A stretch of 64,000 nucleotides of DNA from Ottelia alismoides (Eukaryota > Streptophyta > Magnoliopsida > Alismatales > Hydrocharitaceae): assembly GCA_037367405.1 (NCBI GenBank), contig JAZKJV010006041.1, positions 124,001 to 188,000 of the forward strand, read 5' to 3'. The notes under the pieces are model-generated. The model worked only from the letters and a program-made list of their open reading frames with translations, was not told the origin of the DNA and made no database searches. This document shows, piece after piece, positions 35,230-46,622 of this stretch; position 1 is the first letter of the stretch, and each line of letters begins with the position of its first letter. Made by a program: the position numbers and the translations under genes.

Positions 35230-38200
35230 ATGATGTCCACCGAGACCAAGCCTATGTATCCTCCTTCTTTGATGGTACAAGGCACATCTATCAAGTTGAA
35301 AGGCTCCAAAAACTATGTTCTATGGTCTCGATCCTTCAAGATATTTATTGGTGGCCAACGTAAGAGTGCCATCCTTACAAAGACTCCTCCTGCTACCACT
35401 GATGCAGATTATGAAGCCTGGTTTGTCGACAATTGCCAGGTAATTACTTGGATGACAAGTAGTGTAGATCCAAATATTACTGCAAATCTCTTATATAACG
35501 ATACTGCTAAAGCGATGTGGGAAAATCTTGAGCCGACATATTCCTAGAAAACAACCAAGTCTCGTCTTTCTGATATATACACAAGAATCTGGTCTACTAA
35601 TCAAGAAGAGTCTAACTGAATACTACCGGACACTTACAAGCCTGTTTGAAGAACTTCTTATCTTTCAACCTACATGCTGTGATAAACAAATAGGCGAACG
35701 TACTGAGTGGCAGGTCTATAGGTTCCTCTCAGGGCTTCACCCGAAGTACAAAATTGCAAAAGATCAATTTCTTATGAAAGATAAATTTCCTACGATCGAA
35801 ACCATATTCGGTCGACTACAGGAACTGGAGGCTCCAGTTCAATTCTCTGGTTCATTCTTCTACAGAGACAACAACCCACTATTCATCTGGGTCCAAAGGA
35901 CGACAACCTTATCCTGGAGGCCGAGGTCATGGCCGCGGATGTGACTCAAGTTGTAGACGTGACCTTGGATGAGGTCGTGGTCGTGATTCCTTTACTGGTC
36001 GTTATCCTGCATGCGTACACTGTGGTCGCATGAATCATCCTTCTGAGCGGTGCTGGGCAACATTTGGCAAGCAACCAAGTGCTCATAACACTTATGACGA
36101 CGAATCACATGATACGAACAATGATACAACTACTCAGAGTACAGATGGACAACAGACTCCATTCACTGCTTCTGAATATACTCGTCTGCGGCAACTTCTC
36201 AATGATTCGGCTCCCTCAACCAAAGACACGACCGCATCTGCTACTACTGCTAGCCTTGCCACTACCTCTGGTACACTAGCCAACTCGTCTCTGTTACCAA
36301 ACATACTTGGATTATTGATTCTGGTGCTTCCACTCATCTAACGGGAGATGCAAGTCTACTCACCTCATCTCAACTCTCTACCACTGTAAAGAGTGTTCGT
36401 GTTGTCAATGGGGATCATTCTCCCGTTACTACTGTTGGAACTATTGACTTCTCCAACAAACTTCGGCTGACAGATGTGCATTGTGCTCCTGCTTTCCCAC
36501 TCAGTCTTTTATCTGTTCAGAAGCTATGTGTGAGCTACATTGTCATGTTATTTTTTATGAATTCTGGTGCTATTTTCAGGACATCCGTACGAGGCAAATT
36601 TTTGGTGGGGGACATGAGAGAAATGGCCTATATTACCTCAAAAACCCGTCTACTTCCAACTTTGCTGGCGCTACCTCCATCTCTCAAGATCCCCTTCTAT
36701 GTCATCTTCGTCTCGGACATCCTTCTGCCAAAGCTCTCTCTATGATGTTCCCTGAACTATCTATGCTAAAACCCTTTAAGTGTGAAGCATGTCAGTTCGG
36801 AAAACATCATAGAGTTTCCTTTCCTGCCAGAACTGAGCCTCGTCGCATTACTCCTTTCTTCCTAATTCATTGTGATATTTGGGGACCCTGTTCAGTCCAA
36901 ACTATTAGTGGTCATAAGTACTTCGTTGTTTTTGTGGATGACTACAGTCGCTTATCTTGGTTTTTCTTGTTAAAAGAACTTTCAGAAGTTAATATCGTTG
37001 TCAAGAACTTCTTTCATTATGTCAAAATTTTTTTCTCCACTACTATTAAAATCTTTCGTTCAGATAATGCTCTGGAATTTACTCAGAATGACTTGGCAAC
37101 CTTTTTTGCCTCCCAGGGTACCATACATCAAACTTCTTGCCCATATACATCCCAACAAAATGGGGTTGCTGAAAGAAAACTAAGACACCTTCTTGATATT
37201 GCTCGATCCTTACTCACCCATATGAATGTTCCCAAGATATATTGGGGCAATGCTATTACTGCTGTTCATCTTATAAACATGGTCCCCTCTGCTTCTCTAC
37301 ATGGCTCCACTCCTTTCAACTTGCTATATCCCAAGGAGAAACCTTTCCCTCTGCCTCTACGATTTTTTGGATGCACAACCTTTGTCCATAATTTCCATAC
37401 CACTGACAAATTATCTGCTCGCGCTATCAAATGTGTTTTTTCTAGGGTATTCTCAAACTCAAAAAGGATACATATGTTATGATCCTACAGGACATCGTTA
37501 TTACGTTTCTCTTGATGTCACCTTCTTTGAACAAAACAACTTCTTTACTCAGACAGTGTCCGATATTCCTCTTCAGTTTCCTCCTCCACCAATTGTGTAT
37601 AAAAGAAGAGCTGTGTCTAATCCTGTTCATGTTCCTTTACCTATTCCACTGTTGCAGAAAACTATGCCATCCTCGAGTGCTCCCACCAATACTACCCCGG
37701 ATAGTCCTCAGGAGCTTCCGATTGCTCTATGTAGAACAAAGAGGCAATGCACACTTCATCCAATATCTCATTTCACCTCTACTAATGGGTTATCTTGCTA
37801 TGACAAAAGATATGCAGATGCTATAATGGCTATTTCTGTTCCCAAAGATCATCATAGTGCACTACAAGATGAGGGATGGAGAATGGCAATGAATGAAGAA
37901 ATGGAAGCATTACAGTCTAGAAAAACATGAGACCTTGTCAAATGCCCTCCTGGATGTAAACTAGTTGCATGTCGCTGGATCTTCACTACAAAGCAGTCCC
38001 CCGACGGTTCTATTGTTCGTTTAAAGGCAAGACTTGTAGCAAAAGGCTTTACTTAAACATACGTGGTAGACTGCTTCGAAACATTCTCCCCTGTGGCTAG
38101 AATGGGATCCATACTAACTATTATCTCTGTGGCTGTGAACAAAGGGTGGCCTATGTTTCAGTTAGATGTCAAGAATGCATTTCTATATGGAGAGCTTGAC

Positions 38201-39400
38201 GAAGAAGTCTACATGATACAACCCCCAGGTTACGAAGTCGAGGGGGAGTATGTATGTGGACTTCACAAAGCCATCTACGGACTAAAGTAAAGTCAAAGAG
38301 CTTGGTTTGATAGAATGAGTACAGAAATTGGCACCATGGGCTTCCAAAGGACTATGTCTGACTATTCGGTTTTTGTCAGGAGACGACAGACTGGTACTGT
38401 AATTCTTGCTGTATATGTAGATGATATGATTATTACTGGAGATGATGACCAAGGGATACTAGAAACCAATACTTTCTTACAAAAAGTATTCGTCACCAAG
38501 GATCTTGGACAACTTCGCTATTTTCTAGGCATAGAAGCTCTACGTACTAAGAAAGGCTTACATATGTCGCAGAGGAAATACTGCCTTGATATACTAACTG
38601 AGGCAGGACTACTTGGGTGCAAACCCTCAGGAATTCCAACAGAGCCTAGAAAACACTCCGCATCCAATGACCCTCTCTTTGAAGACACTGCACGATATAG
38701 GAGCCTGGTTGGCAAACTTCTATATCTTACAGTTACTAGACCTGATATATCCTATGCTGTAAGCAGAACCAGCCAATATATGGAGAAACCATGCTATAAC
38801 CATTGGCGAGATGTTCTTCAAATCCTTCGCTACCTAAAAGACTTGCCAGGACGAGGAATCTTCTATGGGGCAAATGGTCACACAAATCTCACTACATATG
38901 CTGACGCCGATTATGCAAGCTCTCCTGAAGACCGTCGATCTACAACTGGATATGCCATGATGGTAGGAGGAAACCTGGTTAGTTGGAGGAACAAGAAACA
39001 AGCAATTGTTTCAAGATCTAGTGCTGAAGCTGAATATAGAGCAATGGCTCAGGCTACATGTGAGATCACGTGGCTGCTCACTTTTCTACAGAACTAAATG
39101 CTGCTACATCCACTCCTATTCCCTTGTACTGTGACAACAAATCAGCTACCTACATTGCTACCAATCCTGTGTTCCATGAGAGAACAAAACATATTGAGAT
39201 TGATTGTCACTTTATCAGAGATGCTGTACGAGGAGGGACGATAACCACGGCGCACATTCCAACAGATCTTCAACTTGCTGATATTTTTACCAAGGCAGTG
39301 ACTAAGAAGCAGCTTTCCTGGATAACTTCCAAGTTGGGCATGGTTGATGAATATGCTCCAACTTTAGGGGGAGTTTTAGAGATTACCATATATTGTTGTT
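35230..39400 (+). pseudogene. Copia F gag-pol polyprotein with stops and frameshifts
   Basis: Start ATG 35230 (or 35233), MSTETKPMYPPSLMVQG, with the gag block GSKNYVLWSRSFKIFIGGQ. The frame stops at 35545 and shifts. An intact zinc knuckle CVHCGRMNHPSERC lies at 36012-36053. Protease WIIDSGASTHL starts near 36308. Integrase lies in a 333-codon frame (36481-37482): KCEACQFGKHHRVSF, HCDIWGPCSV, FRSDNALEFTQ, NGVAERKLRHLLD. Linker 37301-37930. Reverse transcriptase has QLDVKNAFLYGELDEEV and YVDDMIITGDDD (about 38415), RNase [36 protein letters not shown]. Stops at 37928, 38056 and 38288 each differ from a sense codon by one transition (TGG to TGA, CAA to TAA). Defective copy. Confidence 0.9.
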
Positions 39401-39592
39401 TCTTTATTTGTCTCTGTTTCCTTATGCACTGTTTCCTTATGTATCACCGTTTCCTTATATACTGTTTCCCTATGTAACCCCACAGGGGTATTTATGTAAG
39501 TTCTCCTCTGACACCCTAGGGTTTAGTTCTATATAAGGACCCCTAGACCTCACAGAATAAACACACAATATTCTTCTCTTCTTTTCTCCACA
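39363..39592 (+). repeat. Copia F polypurine tract and 3' LTR
   Basis: 219-bp LTR matching the 5' copy with scattered substitutions (for example CGTATATTATTG versus CATATATTGTTG near the start). Confidence 0.9.
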
Positions 39593-39597
39593 ATCAC

Positions 39598-40130
39598 AAT
39601 GGACTAAAGCGAAAGGAACTTCACGACGAGGCTCAGTACGAGCAAGGAATGACACTCGATGATGTTTCCCGAACTGACATGCTTTACACTCAAAAGGCTT
39701 GAGCATAGAGAGTTCGGGGAACATTAAAGAGTGGGCTTTGGAAGACAGATGGTCGAGACGAAGATGCCATAGAAGAGGATCAACAGAGATGGAAGGAGCA
39801 CGAGCAAAACCAGAGGCAGATGTGATGTCAAGATAATAAAGACCATTCTTCTCATATCCCCCACCAAAAATCTGCCTCGTCTGAATGTCCTGAAAATAAC
39901 AGCAAAACTCGTCAAATATAACATGAAAGTTAAGTTCAGTGCACAACTTGTGAATAGATAATAGGCTAAGAGGAAAGTCAGAAACGCAATGAACTCCAGT
40001 AAGCCGGATTTTGGAGGAAAAATCAATGACAAGGGAGCATTCTCTTCAGTAACGGGTATACCGATGATAGAGAGAATTAACACTTGAAGAGACATCCAAC
40101 TGGAGTTGGATCCTTGGATTGCAACGATGG
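39598..40130 (-). pseudogene. Copia E pol, upstream part: protease end and GAG-pre-integrase
   Basis: Minus-strand frames give the end of the protease region (about 40130-39950), the FQDIQTRQIFGGGYEKNGLYYL segment, and the zinc motif of integrase: LLWHLRLDHLSSKA...FECKACQFGKHHRVSF (about 39810-39650), then the first part of the integrase core up to the copia F junction. The element's gag, leader and 5' LTR are not found past 40130, so copia E is 5'-truncated. Confidence 0.75.
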
Positions 40131-42682
40131 GTTTGGATGATGTTGATGGAGAAGTTCCTCACTTCTGTAATTTCTGTTATTTTGTACTCACATTTCCATG
40201 TATTAGGTTGGCAAACATGTACCACCAAGGCCTAAGTCCTAAAACTTCTTTCCCTGGGATTACCAATAATTGTTTACCCATTTAGTAATGAACGTTAATT
40301 TAAATATTTTTGTTGGGAGACATATTTCCTACTCATATTTGTAGTAAGAAGCAGCGCTTGCAAGATCATAGAGCATTGTGGTCATGGAGTCCAAGTGAAC
40401 ATAGATTCTGAAGTCCACATAAAAAGTGGTTGACTAATCAGCTGCATAATCAGTTAATTGGCCTGATTATGAGCTTGATCTAAGAGAATATACAACTCTC
40501 TCTGAGTCTCGGGTCAGATAATGGTGTAAGTCATTGGACATAGATCCAAATTTTCAATTCTTAGTTTCCTTAGAATCTTTTTTCCCGCTCCCGGAGGTAT
40601 TAAAATGCCACTGTGCATGGATATCTTATGTTTCCCTAGGAAAATGGATATTCCCAGAAATGTTTTTAAGTTCAAGATTTTTTTCTCACCACTCGTATCA
40701 ATCCACATACTCGACTTCTTTCATTTAAAGTGATTTGCATATCGACTCCAATAATACTATTTTTTAGGACCATCATGAGTGAGGATCAGGCCGGGTAAGA
40801 TATCTACTTCAGGAATGAAAAAACCCGATCTACTTTCATTTGGTATTTCGGATTAAATTCTTTTATCCTTCGTACTCAATCAAGTCCTTTTCGGAAATTG
40901 AATCCACCTCTACAGTACCATATTTAATGATTCCCGTGCTTCTTCTGCATCGAAAATCGTCACAATAAGTAAAAATACTATTTCTACGTAAAATACCATT
41001 TCTGGGTGAGTTATATCCATTTCTATGATTGTTAAGTTTTCAATATTTTTGGTGTTTGGCAGAAATTTGGGAGGTCCTCCATGCAAAATCCTTTTTTGCT
41101 GTAATATTTTTTTTTCAATTGGTTATGTGGATCCCTATTCTCAGAATCATCAATTTGTCCCTTCAATGCGGTTCAAGCTTGCGGTCAGATCTATGCATAT
41201 TGGACCCGGTATCTGTCTTCTTGATGGTCAGGGTTTTTACTGTTATGGTATGTTAGAAATTGTACCGGAGGAGTTTGACTTGTCTATCTTGATGGATTTA
41301 TATGCTCTTTACAGTGCATAGAATCCATTGAGATAATGACACTGCCAATAATCAGGGCATCAACTTAACTCTTTTGCTCAAGGAATTTTAAGTTGGTGTG
41401 CTATTAAGGATCTCCTCGTGGACTCTCTGTATTCTTTACCATTTTAAATATATTCCCGGGAACTTAGTGGATCTATTTTGGAAGGGACTGTTTTTTTGAG
41501 AAAGATGTTATGTTTACTTGGTCATAGGTGGGTTGGAAACTGGAGTGAGCCAGTGCACGTTTGAGGGCTCTTACAATCAGCAATATTTGTCCTAATGATG
41601 CTCCAGAGTCTCGGTTGGTTTCTATACTTATCTAGATTTCTGATTCTAATTTCTAAAAACATGGATAATTGGTTGTTCTATGTAAGAGATGTGCAATGTC
41701 CATGTGTTGGGAAAAGTAACATGGCAGCTCAGGCTCTGTTCAGAAACAGTTGAAATGTGGTCAATTAATTTATAGCAAAATGACATGAAAATTTTGCTTG
41801 AGTTTCTGAACTTCTATTCTTCCAAACAGAGCTTGCCTAGCTAGGTTCTGCTATGGCAATCTCTTCAGACATTGCATATATCTGACCTGATGAATATCCT
41901 TAAATGGATGAGAGTGCATGATCTTCATTCTCCTTAATAAAGTGTTTGCTCGATGCAAAATGCATGGTTATTTTGTTTCGATGCCTGGAGATCATCACTT
42001 TAGGAACACCAACTGATATAAAAGCTTCTAAAGCGAGCACAGGAAATGCTCAAGTAATCATACAACATCTTTGCATGGGCCCTTACTCTTGTTTATCCTT
42101 GTGCTTATTCTTTTGGCAGTTCCTAAGATCGAAGCAATATTTCAGTAAAGAGCTTTGATTGATTTCGGTTAAGAGCTTTCAAATGTTTCTGAACTTGGAA
42201 CTGGATCCAGATTCTTGGCCTCAAATCCAACTCCTGGTGAGTTTTGTAGCTGAAATAACCCTAAAAACATAATATAATAAAAAATGGCAGTTCAATGAGA
42301 CACACTTTGGTCTATCTTGTTTAGCATGTCTATTTGTTGGAGACATGATATGCTGAAACATATGGAATTGGGAAGCCATTTTCATTGACTTGAAAACAAT
42401 GAACCACTGATTTTACTGGTTAACTTTCCATTTCCATGAATTTCTCAGCTAACGTGGGTAAAACAGTTTAGTTTGGTATATAAAATTTTCCTATTAAAGC
42501 TTTTGACAGATTTTTACACTCAGTACGTAAGTTGAAATTCAGCGAAAATGAGACGGTGCAAAAGGTTTGTTCTCAATGCTATATTTCCTATTTCCAAGAA
42601 AATAACTATTTTTTATAATCAGGAATCCCTCTGCTTGCACTTACACCTGACCTCTCGACTTTTATATGTTTGAGTTTTACAG
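40131..42682 (+). other. Noncoding region upstream of the zinc-finger exon, probably intron or gene flank
   Basis: AT-rich, low-repeat DNA unlike the transposons on either side. No exon of the downstream gene could be fixed. A 98-codon ORF at 41025-41321 (YVDPYSQNHQFVPSMRFKLA inside) is the only stretch that looks faintly protein-like. 41736-41832 has inverted ends GCTCTGTTCAGAA / GCTCTGTTTGGAA and may be a tiny MITE. The last 20 bases before 42683 form a pyrimidine-rich splice acceptor ending TTTTACAG. Confidence 0.4.
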
Positions 42683-43855
42683 GTTGGCAGTAGGAAGCAA
42701 AGAGGTCGTGGCACGCGGGGTGGTGGAGTGCCCCGTGGTGGTGGCAGCAGTGGTAGTGGAGGTTTCAACCCTAATGTGAATGGACAACATGGTAGATCTC
42801 CTACTTTCCGAGGCAGGGGACATGGAGGCCGTGGTGGTAGGGGCAGAGGCCAGCATCAAGGATCTGGCCAAGAACCATCCGCTGTACAGACCCTTGTGCC
42901 TGTTCCTGCAAAACCTCAACGTCCTATCGTTGTTGCATGGTGTGATGTCTGTAGGGTTGACTGCAACAGCCTAGAAATTCTCGAGCAGCATAAGAATGGA
43001 AAAAGGCACAAGAAAACTGTTCAAAAGTTAGAGGAAATGCTAGCTCGGAAAAAGCTACTGGAGGAACTTGAAGCGAAACATAATCAGGAGAAGTTAGAGG
43101 ACAAAAACACAGAACAAAATGTTGCAACGGAATCTGAGAAGGAAACCCTAGAACAGCCTGGTACTCTGATCGTTCAACAAGCAGATGCTGATAATGCTAA
43201 AGATGCTACTGAGGATGATGGTACAACGGAGGCCAAACAGGTAGAGGACAATGTGGAGAAGTCCGAGGAAGTGAATGTGGAACCTTTGTCGGAGACACAA
43301 CCGGGTCAGCTTCCAACAATGCCGATGAGAGGTGGCTATGGTCGTTCTCGTCCGAATAGAGGAGGATTAGTGAGGATTGGTCGTGCTGGCAAGAGGTTGA
43401 GAAATTTCGACTCAGCACCTAACAAGCAACCGAAGCGCCCCAAGGAGATGCCGCTTCTCTGCAATGTATGCAACGTTACATGCGACACTCAAGCTGTCTT
43501 TGAGAGCCACTTGTCCGGTAAGAAGCATCTATCCAAAATTAGGCGATTCCCTGGACGTGTAGTCGCATTTATTCCGCCAAATCATGTCCTTGGCACTCAA
43601 AACCAGCAGGTCTTATCTGGTGATCCTCGGTCAAATGATGGACCGGGAGCGATGGCACCAGAATCAACCGATTTTCAGACTCCACCAGTATCCTCAGAAC
43701 AAGTGGTTACTGTTTACCATCCTGACAATGATAAAACCGTGGTCAAAGTCCCAACTACGTTGCCTGTTTCTTCTGTCCAAGAAAATGTCGCTATCACGGC
43801 CGGACATGCAGCTCTTCCTGGCAGTGATGCATCCCACAAGAAAACTTCAGAATGA
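42683..43855 (+). CDS. RGG-box protein with two U1/matrin-type C2H2 zinc fingers, terminal exon
   Basis: Only probable host gene here. A splice acceptor (TTTTACAG, to 42682) is followed in frame by 390 codons, VGSRKQRGRGTRGG..., ending TGA 43853-43855; no in-frame ATG starts the exon, so 5' exons must lie upstream and were not found. Codons 5-60 are RGG/GRG-rich (FRGRGHGGRGGRGRGQHQ). Finger 1 has Cys87, Cys90, His103, His109 (WCDVCRVDCNSLEILEQH); finger 2 has Cys260, Cys263, His276, His282 (LLCNVCNVTCDTQAVFESH). Both use C-X2-C-X12-H-X5-H spacing with a GK(R/K)H end, the zf-met/U1/JAZ type that binds double-stranded RNA or RNA-protein complexes. Between them are a Lys/Glu-rich helix (codons about 112-145) and an acidic stretch, then a second RGG patch (MRGGYGRSRPNRGG). 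The Ser/Thr-rich tail is unremarkable. A nuclear RNA-binding role is inferred from domains only. The frame is intact, consistent with a live gene. Confidence 0.75.
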   Translation, partial: VGSRKQRGRGTRGGGVPRGGGSSGSGGFNPNVNGQHGRSPTFRGRGHGGRGGRGRGQHQGSGQEPSAVQTLVPVPAKPQRPIVVAWCDVCRVDCNSLEILEQHKNGKRHKKTVQKLEEMLARKKLLEELEAKHNQEKLEDKNTEQNVATESEKETLEQPGTLIVQQADADNAKDATEDDGTTEAKQVEDNVEKSEEVNVEPLSETQPGQLPTMPMRGGYGRSRPNRGGLVRIGRAGKRLRNFDSAPNKQPKRPKEMPLLCNVCNVTCDTQAVFESHLSGKKHLSKIRRFPGRVVAFIPPNHVLGTQNQQVLSGDPRSNDGPGAMAPESTDFQTPPVSSEQVVTVYHPDNDKTVVKVPTTLPVSSVQENVAITAGHAALPGSDASHKKTSE

Positions 43856-45039
43856 CAATAGAGAAACTTTGATCCCCGTGCCTCTCGAATGCCATTGTTG
43901 CTTAGCTTCTTCAGATGTCACCTGTTGGATGATCGAGGGACTCTGAATCTTAGATTTTAGTACCGCCTACTGAATGATTCTGAATCAATTTACCTTGTTA
44001 TTTGCCAGTCGTCACTGTTATGATTGGTTTGTCTGGTTTTGGGCAAGTATCTATGTCACATGCCTGTTGGCATACTGGGAGATATGGGTTGCACATTTTG
44101 TTAGACGTGGATTAATTTACTTGCTCCGTTACCATGAAAGCGTCTATCAATCTGATTAACTATGCTGTTTGCTTGCCGACTTATTAGGAGTTGATATTAT
44201 TCTAATAGCGATCTGCTTGCTGGAGCCCCGCGATGCTGCATTTCCTTGTGATTTCTCCAGTGAGCTGCAGGTTTGCGAGCTCAGCTGGATACTCGTAGAC
44301 GAATATGTTTTTAGAAACATAGAAAGGATGCGATAATACCTACGACCTTTTCTTTATTCAGCTGTTTTCACCCTCTAGTCATTTTGTGCATATCCTTGAG
44401 AATTGGGACATTTAGAATAACTTTCCTTGAAATTGATTTGCTTTCAAATGTTAAGTTTTAGAACATGAGTAAATCTTTAGATTAGTTTGACCTAGGAAAT
44501 GATGCTTTTTACATCTTATTTACAGTTTCTCTTGAAGGCATGACCCTTCTCAGTTTCTAACTGTTCAATTTGCTGGGGGGTATTTTGTCCCTGGAATTGG
44601 ATGTGATATATTGCCCCATTTCCTATTAGATTTGAAAATGTATTATTTGGCATTTGTTTTATGTCATTTTGATATATGTGCATACGTACAAGCCATATAT
44701 GATTTTCATGAACAGTAGTAGAGTACCCGAAAATAAGAAAAAAGAGTTGAAACTTGATACGATAAAAAGAGTCCATTGAGAACTTTCCTTGGAGAATTAT
44801 TGCGCCCTTTAAATTGTTGCAATGGGCTTGATGAGCCCCCTCGATATCAAAGTCCACATGACATCCCTTCCCAAACACCACCACCACCACCTTTTTTTGC
44901 TGGGTAATTTCTATTAGTATATTAGGAGTCAAAAAGCAATAGCATCGAAGCTTGCACCAAAGCAAGCTAATTTCACATGAAGAAAGCTGCTGTTTAGGTG
45001 TTACATTCAGCTTACAGGTACTTAACCCATTGCAATCCT
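43856..45039 (+). other. 3' flank and probable 3' UTR of the zinc-finger gene; no other gene
   Basis: AT-rich with no domain-bearing ORF. The 3' UTR probably covers the first few hundred bases; no single polyadenylation signal stands out. A 149-codon antisense ORF (44516-44965) has no recognisable domain. Confidence 0.4.
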
Positions 45040-45310
45040 CACCATGTCGATGTTTTTTCGTGCCGTAACACTAGCAGAAGAAAGCCTTGAAGATGTCCAT
45101 CTTTCATTCCGCTCAGCCCAAATGATCCATGTGATCACTGCCAGGGCAACATATCCCTCTTTTTCTTTGCGTCACTGATTAACTTATCACAAAAGTCCAG
45201 TAAAACATTCATATCAGCACCCACCGGCGCTTGCAGCTCAAGCGCACAACAAACCTCTGCCCAAACCTCAGCGGAGAATGAGGGCACACCACCACCTCCT
45301 CTAGTCGCCT
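45040..45310 (-). pseudogene. LINE C-terminal (zf-RVT/RNase H-side) scrap
   Basis: A minus-strand frame (about 45165-45062) reads KEGYVALAVITWIIWAERNE followed by RW. The WxIWxxRNxR pattern is the hallmark just after the zf-RVT domain of plant LINE-type reverse transcriptases. A frame change occurs at about 45167. It is distinct from the CPLC part seen at 6876-6965. The upstream part (45180-45300) is Leu/Ala-rich in several frames and uncertain. Confidence 0.45.
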
Positions 45311-46567
45311 CCTTTCCCTCTTCCCTTAACTATATATGTAAACAAAAAAAGAGTAGATTCGGGAGAATGACGATTACTTGAGCTCATAAGTTTAATTACT
45401 TAATTGACTCAATCCTTCATTGTTCCCAATACTAGCAAACAAATAGACAATTACATATCGACGTATTTTTGGATCTCTATTATTGGGGTTGCTTGCAAGC
45501 ATGGAAAAATATATAGATACTAGATCTCATTTTAGTTTGACTCAACCAACATATATGTAGTATCAAATGCTAACACAAATATCCTTTCGGTCTCGGAAGG
45601 CAAGATCCAAACATCAAGGGCCTGTTTGGTAATTGGGTTGGAGTGGTTGGGGTATCCTCCTGTGAATAGTTCTGTTTGCATGGTTGGGAGTGTTGGAATG
45701 AAATATTTGATGTGATGTTACATTGGTTTGTGATAGAATTCCAACCTAGGAATACAGAAGGGTAGACAGGGTTTCCTTGAGATAACCTAGTAACCCAATA
45801 GGCCCCAAGTGATCAAGCGAGTTGAGAAAGGCATTAGGTAAATTACAAAACTATGCCTCGGCTCCTAACTATAGGTCTCCATTTTTTAAAAGTAACAAAG
45901 AGTGTAAATGTCGGGGTAAAGGGGTCACATAAGCTAGTATTTGAGACAAAACAAAAAGACTGGAACCCTCTTTGTTACATTTAAAAAATGATGTCCGTGA
46001 TTGAGAACCGATGTATAGTGGAGACCTTTTTTTGGAATTAATCAACTGCAGGAAAAAGGATCAAGAAAGGCTCGACGAGAAAAGCTTCATCCCAGCCAGC
46101 CGACAAGAAAGAATTTCAAAAATCGGTCGGACTGTAGATTATTCCAAAAATTAATAAATTAATCTCAAACCATACTTTCAAAGTCCATTATAAACACAAT
46201 TTTCTATGTCGATTCAGCTAATGAACTATTGTATTGAACGTCGAGCACAATCACACACACACATATAATATGAAGAATGGACACATATCTTATGGAGATG
46301 GCATATAATATAGGGATGTAATGGAGGCCCACAACCCTTTTATGAGGTTTCTTATAATACAAAGAAGCACTTACACGCGCACCACTCTCTCTTTGTGACG
46401 TATAGATAGATGTTCCTTCCCTTACACCTAACCTATCTAATGTTAACGTGCCGCCCTTTAGTACTAGACTCCCTTTACATAAATATCGATAGGGATAATT
46501 CTTTCCTATCCCAGATGTTAACCTCTCCATATATCGTATATATTAATCCAATCTTATACTAACAGAC
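45311..46567. other. Intergenic stretch with two small inverted-repeat elements
   Basis: 45619-45807 may be a MITE: left end GGGCCTGTTTGGTAATTGGG and inverted right end GGGGCCTATTGGGTTACTAG. 45881-45990 has arms ATTTTTTAAAAGTAACAAAG and, inverted, ATTTTTTAAATGTAACAAAG around a 70-base centre. The remainder holds nothing I recognise. Confidence 0.4.
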
Positions 46568-46572
46568 GTGTG

Positions 46573-46620
<48 letters not shown>
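46568..46620. repeat. (TG)n then (TA)n microsatellite
   Basis: About 6 TG units followed by about 19 TA units; the left boundary of the TIR element at 46621. Confidence 0.9.

Positions 46621-46622
<2 letters not shown>

Larger units (their letters stand above)
34553..39592 (+). mobile_element. Copia F: full-length Ty1/copia retrotransposon inside copia E
   Basis: LTRs 34553-34772 and 39374-39592 (TTTTAGAGATTACC...CTTTTCTCCACA; the expected TG start is TT in both). Target duplication ATCAC at 34548-34552 and 39593-39597. Exact tRNA-iMet primer site TGGTATCAGAGC at 34773-34784; polypurine tract TTTAGGGGGAG (39363-39373). It is inserted in the integrase region of copia E, a relative in opposite orientation. 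GC-rich leader 34790-35100 is built from GCGCCCC/CGCTCCCC words. Confidence 0.93.

Noticed and set aside
44516..44965. 149-codon antisense ORF downstream of the zinc-finger exon
   Set aside because: No domain and it overlaps the presumed 3' flank; a chance ORF is likely.
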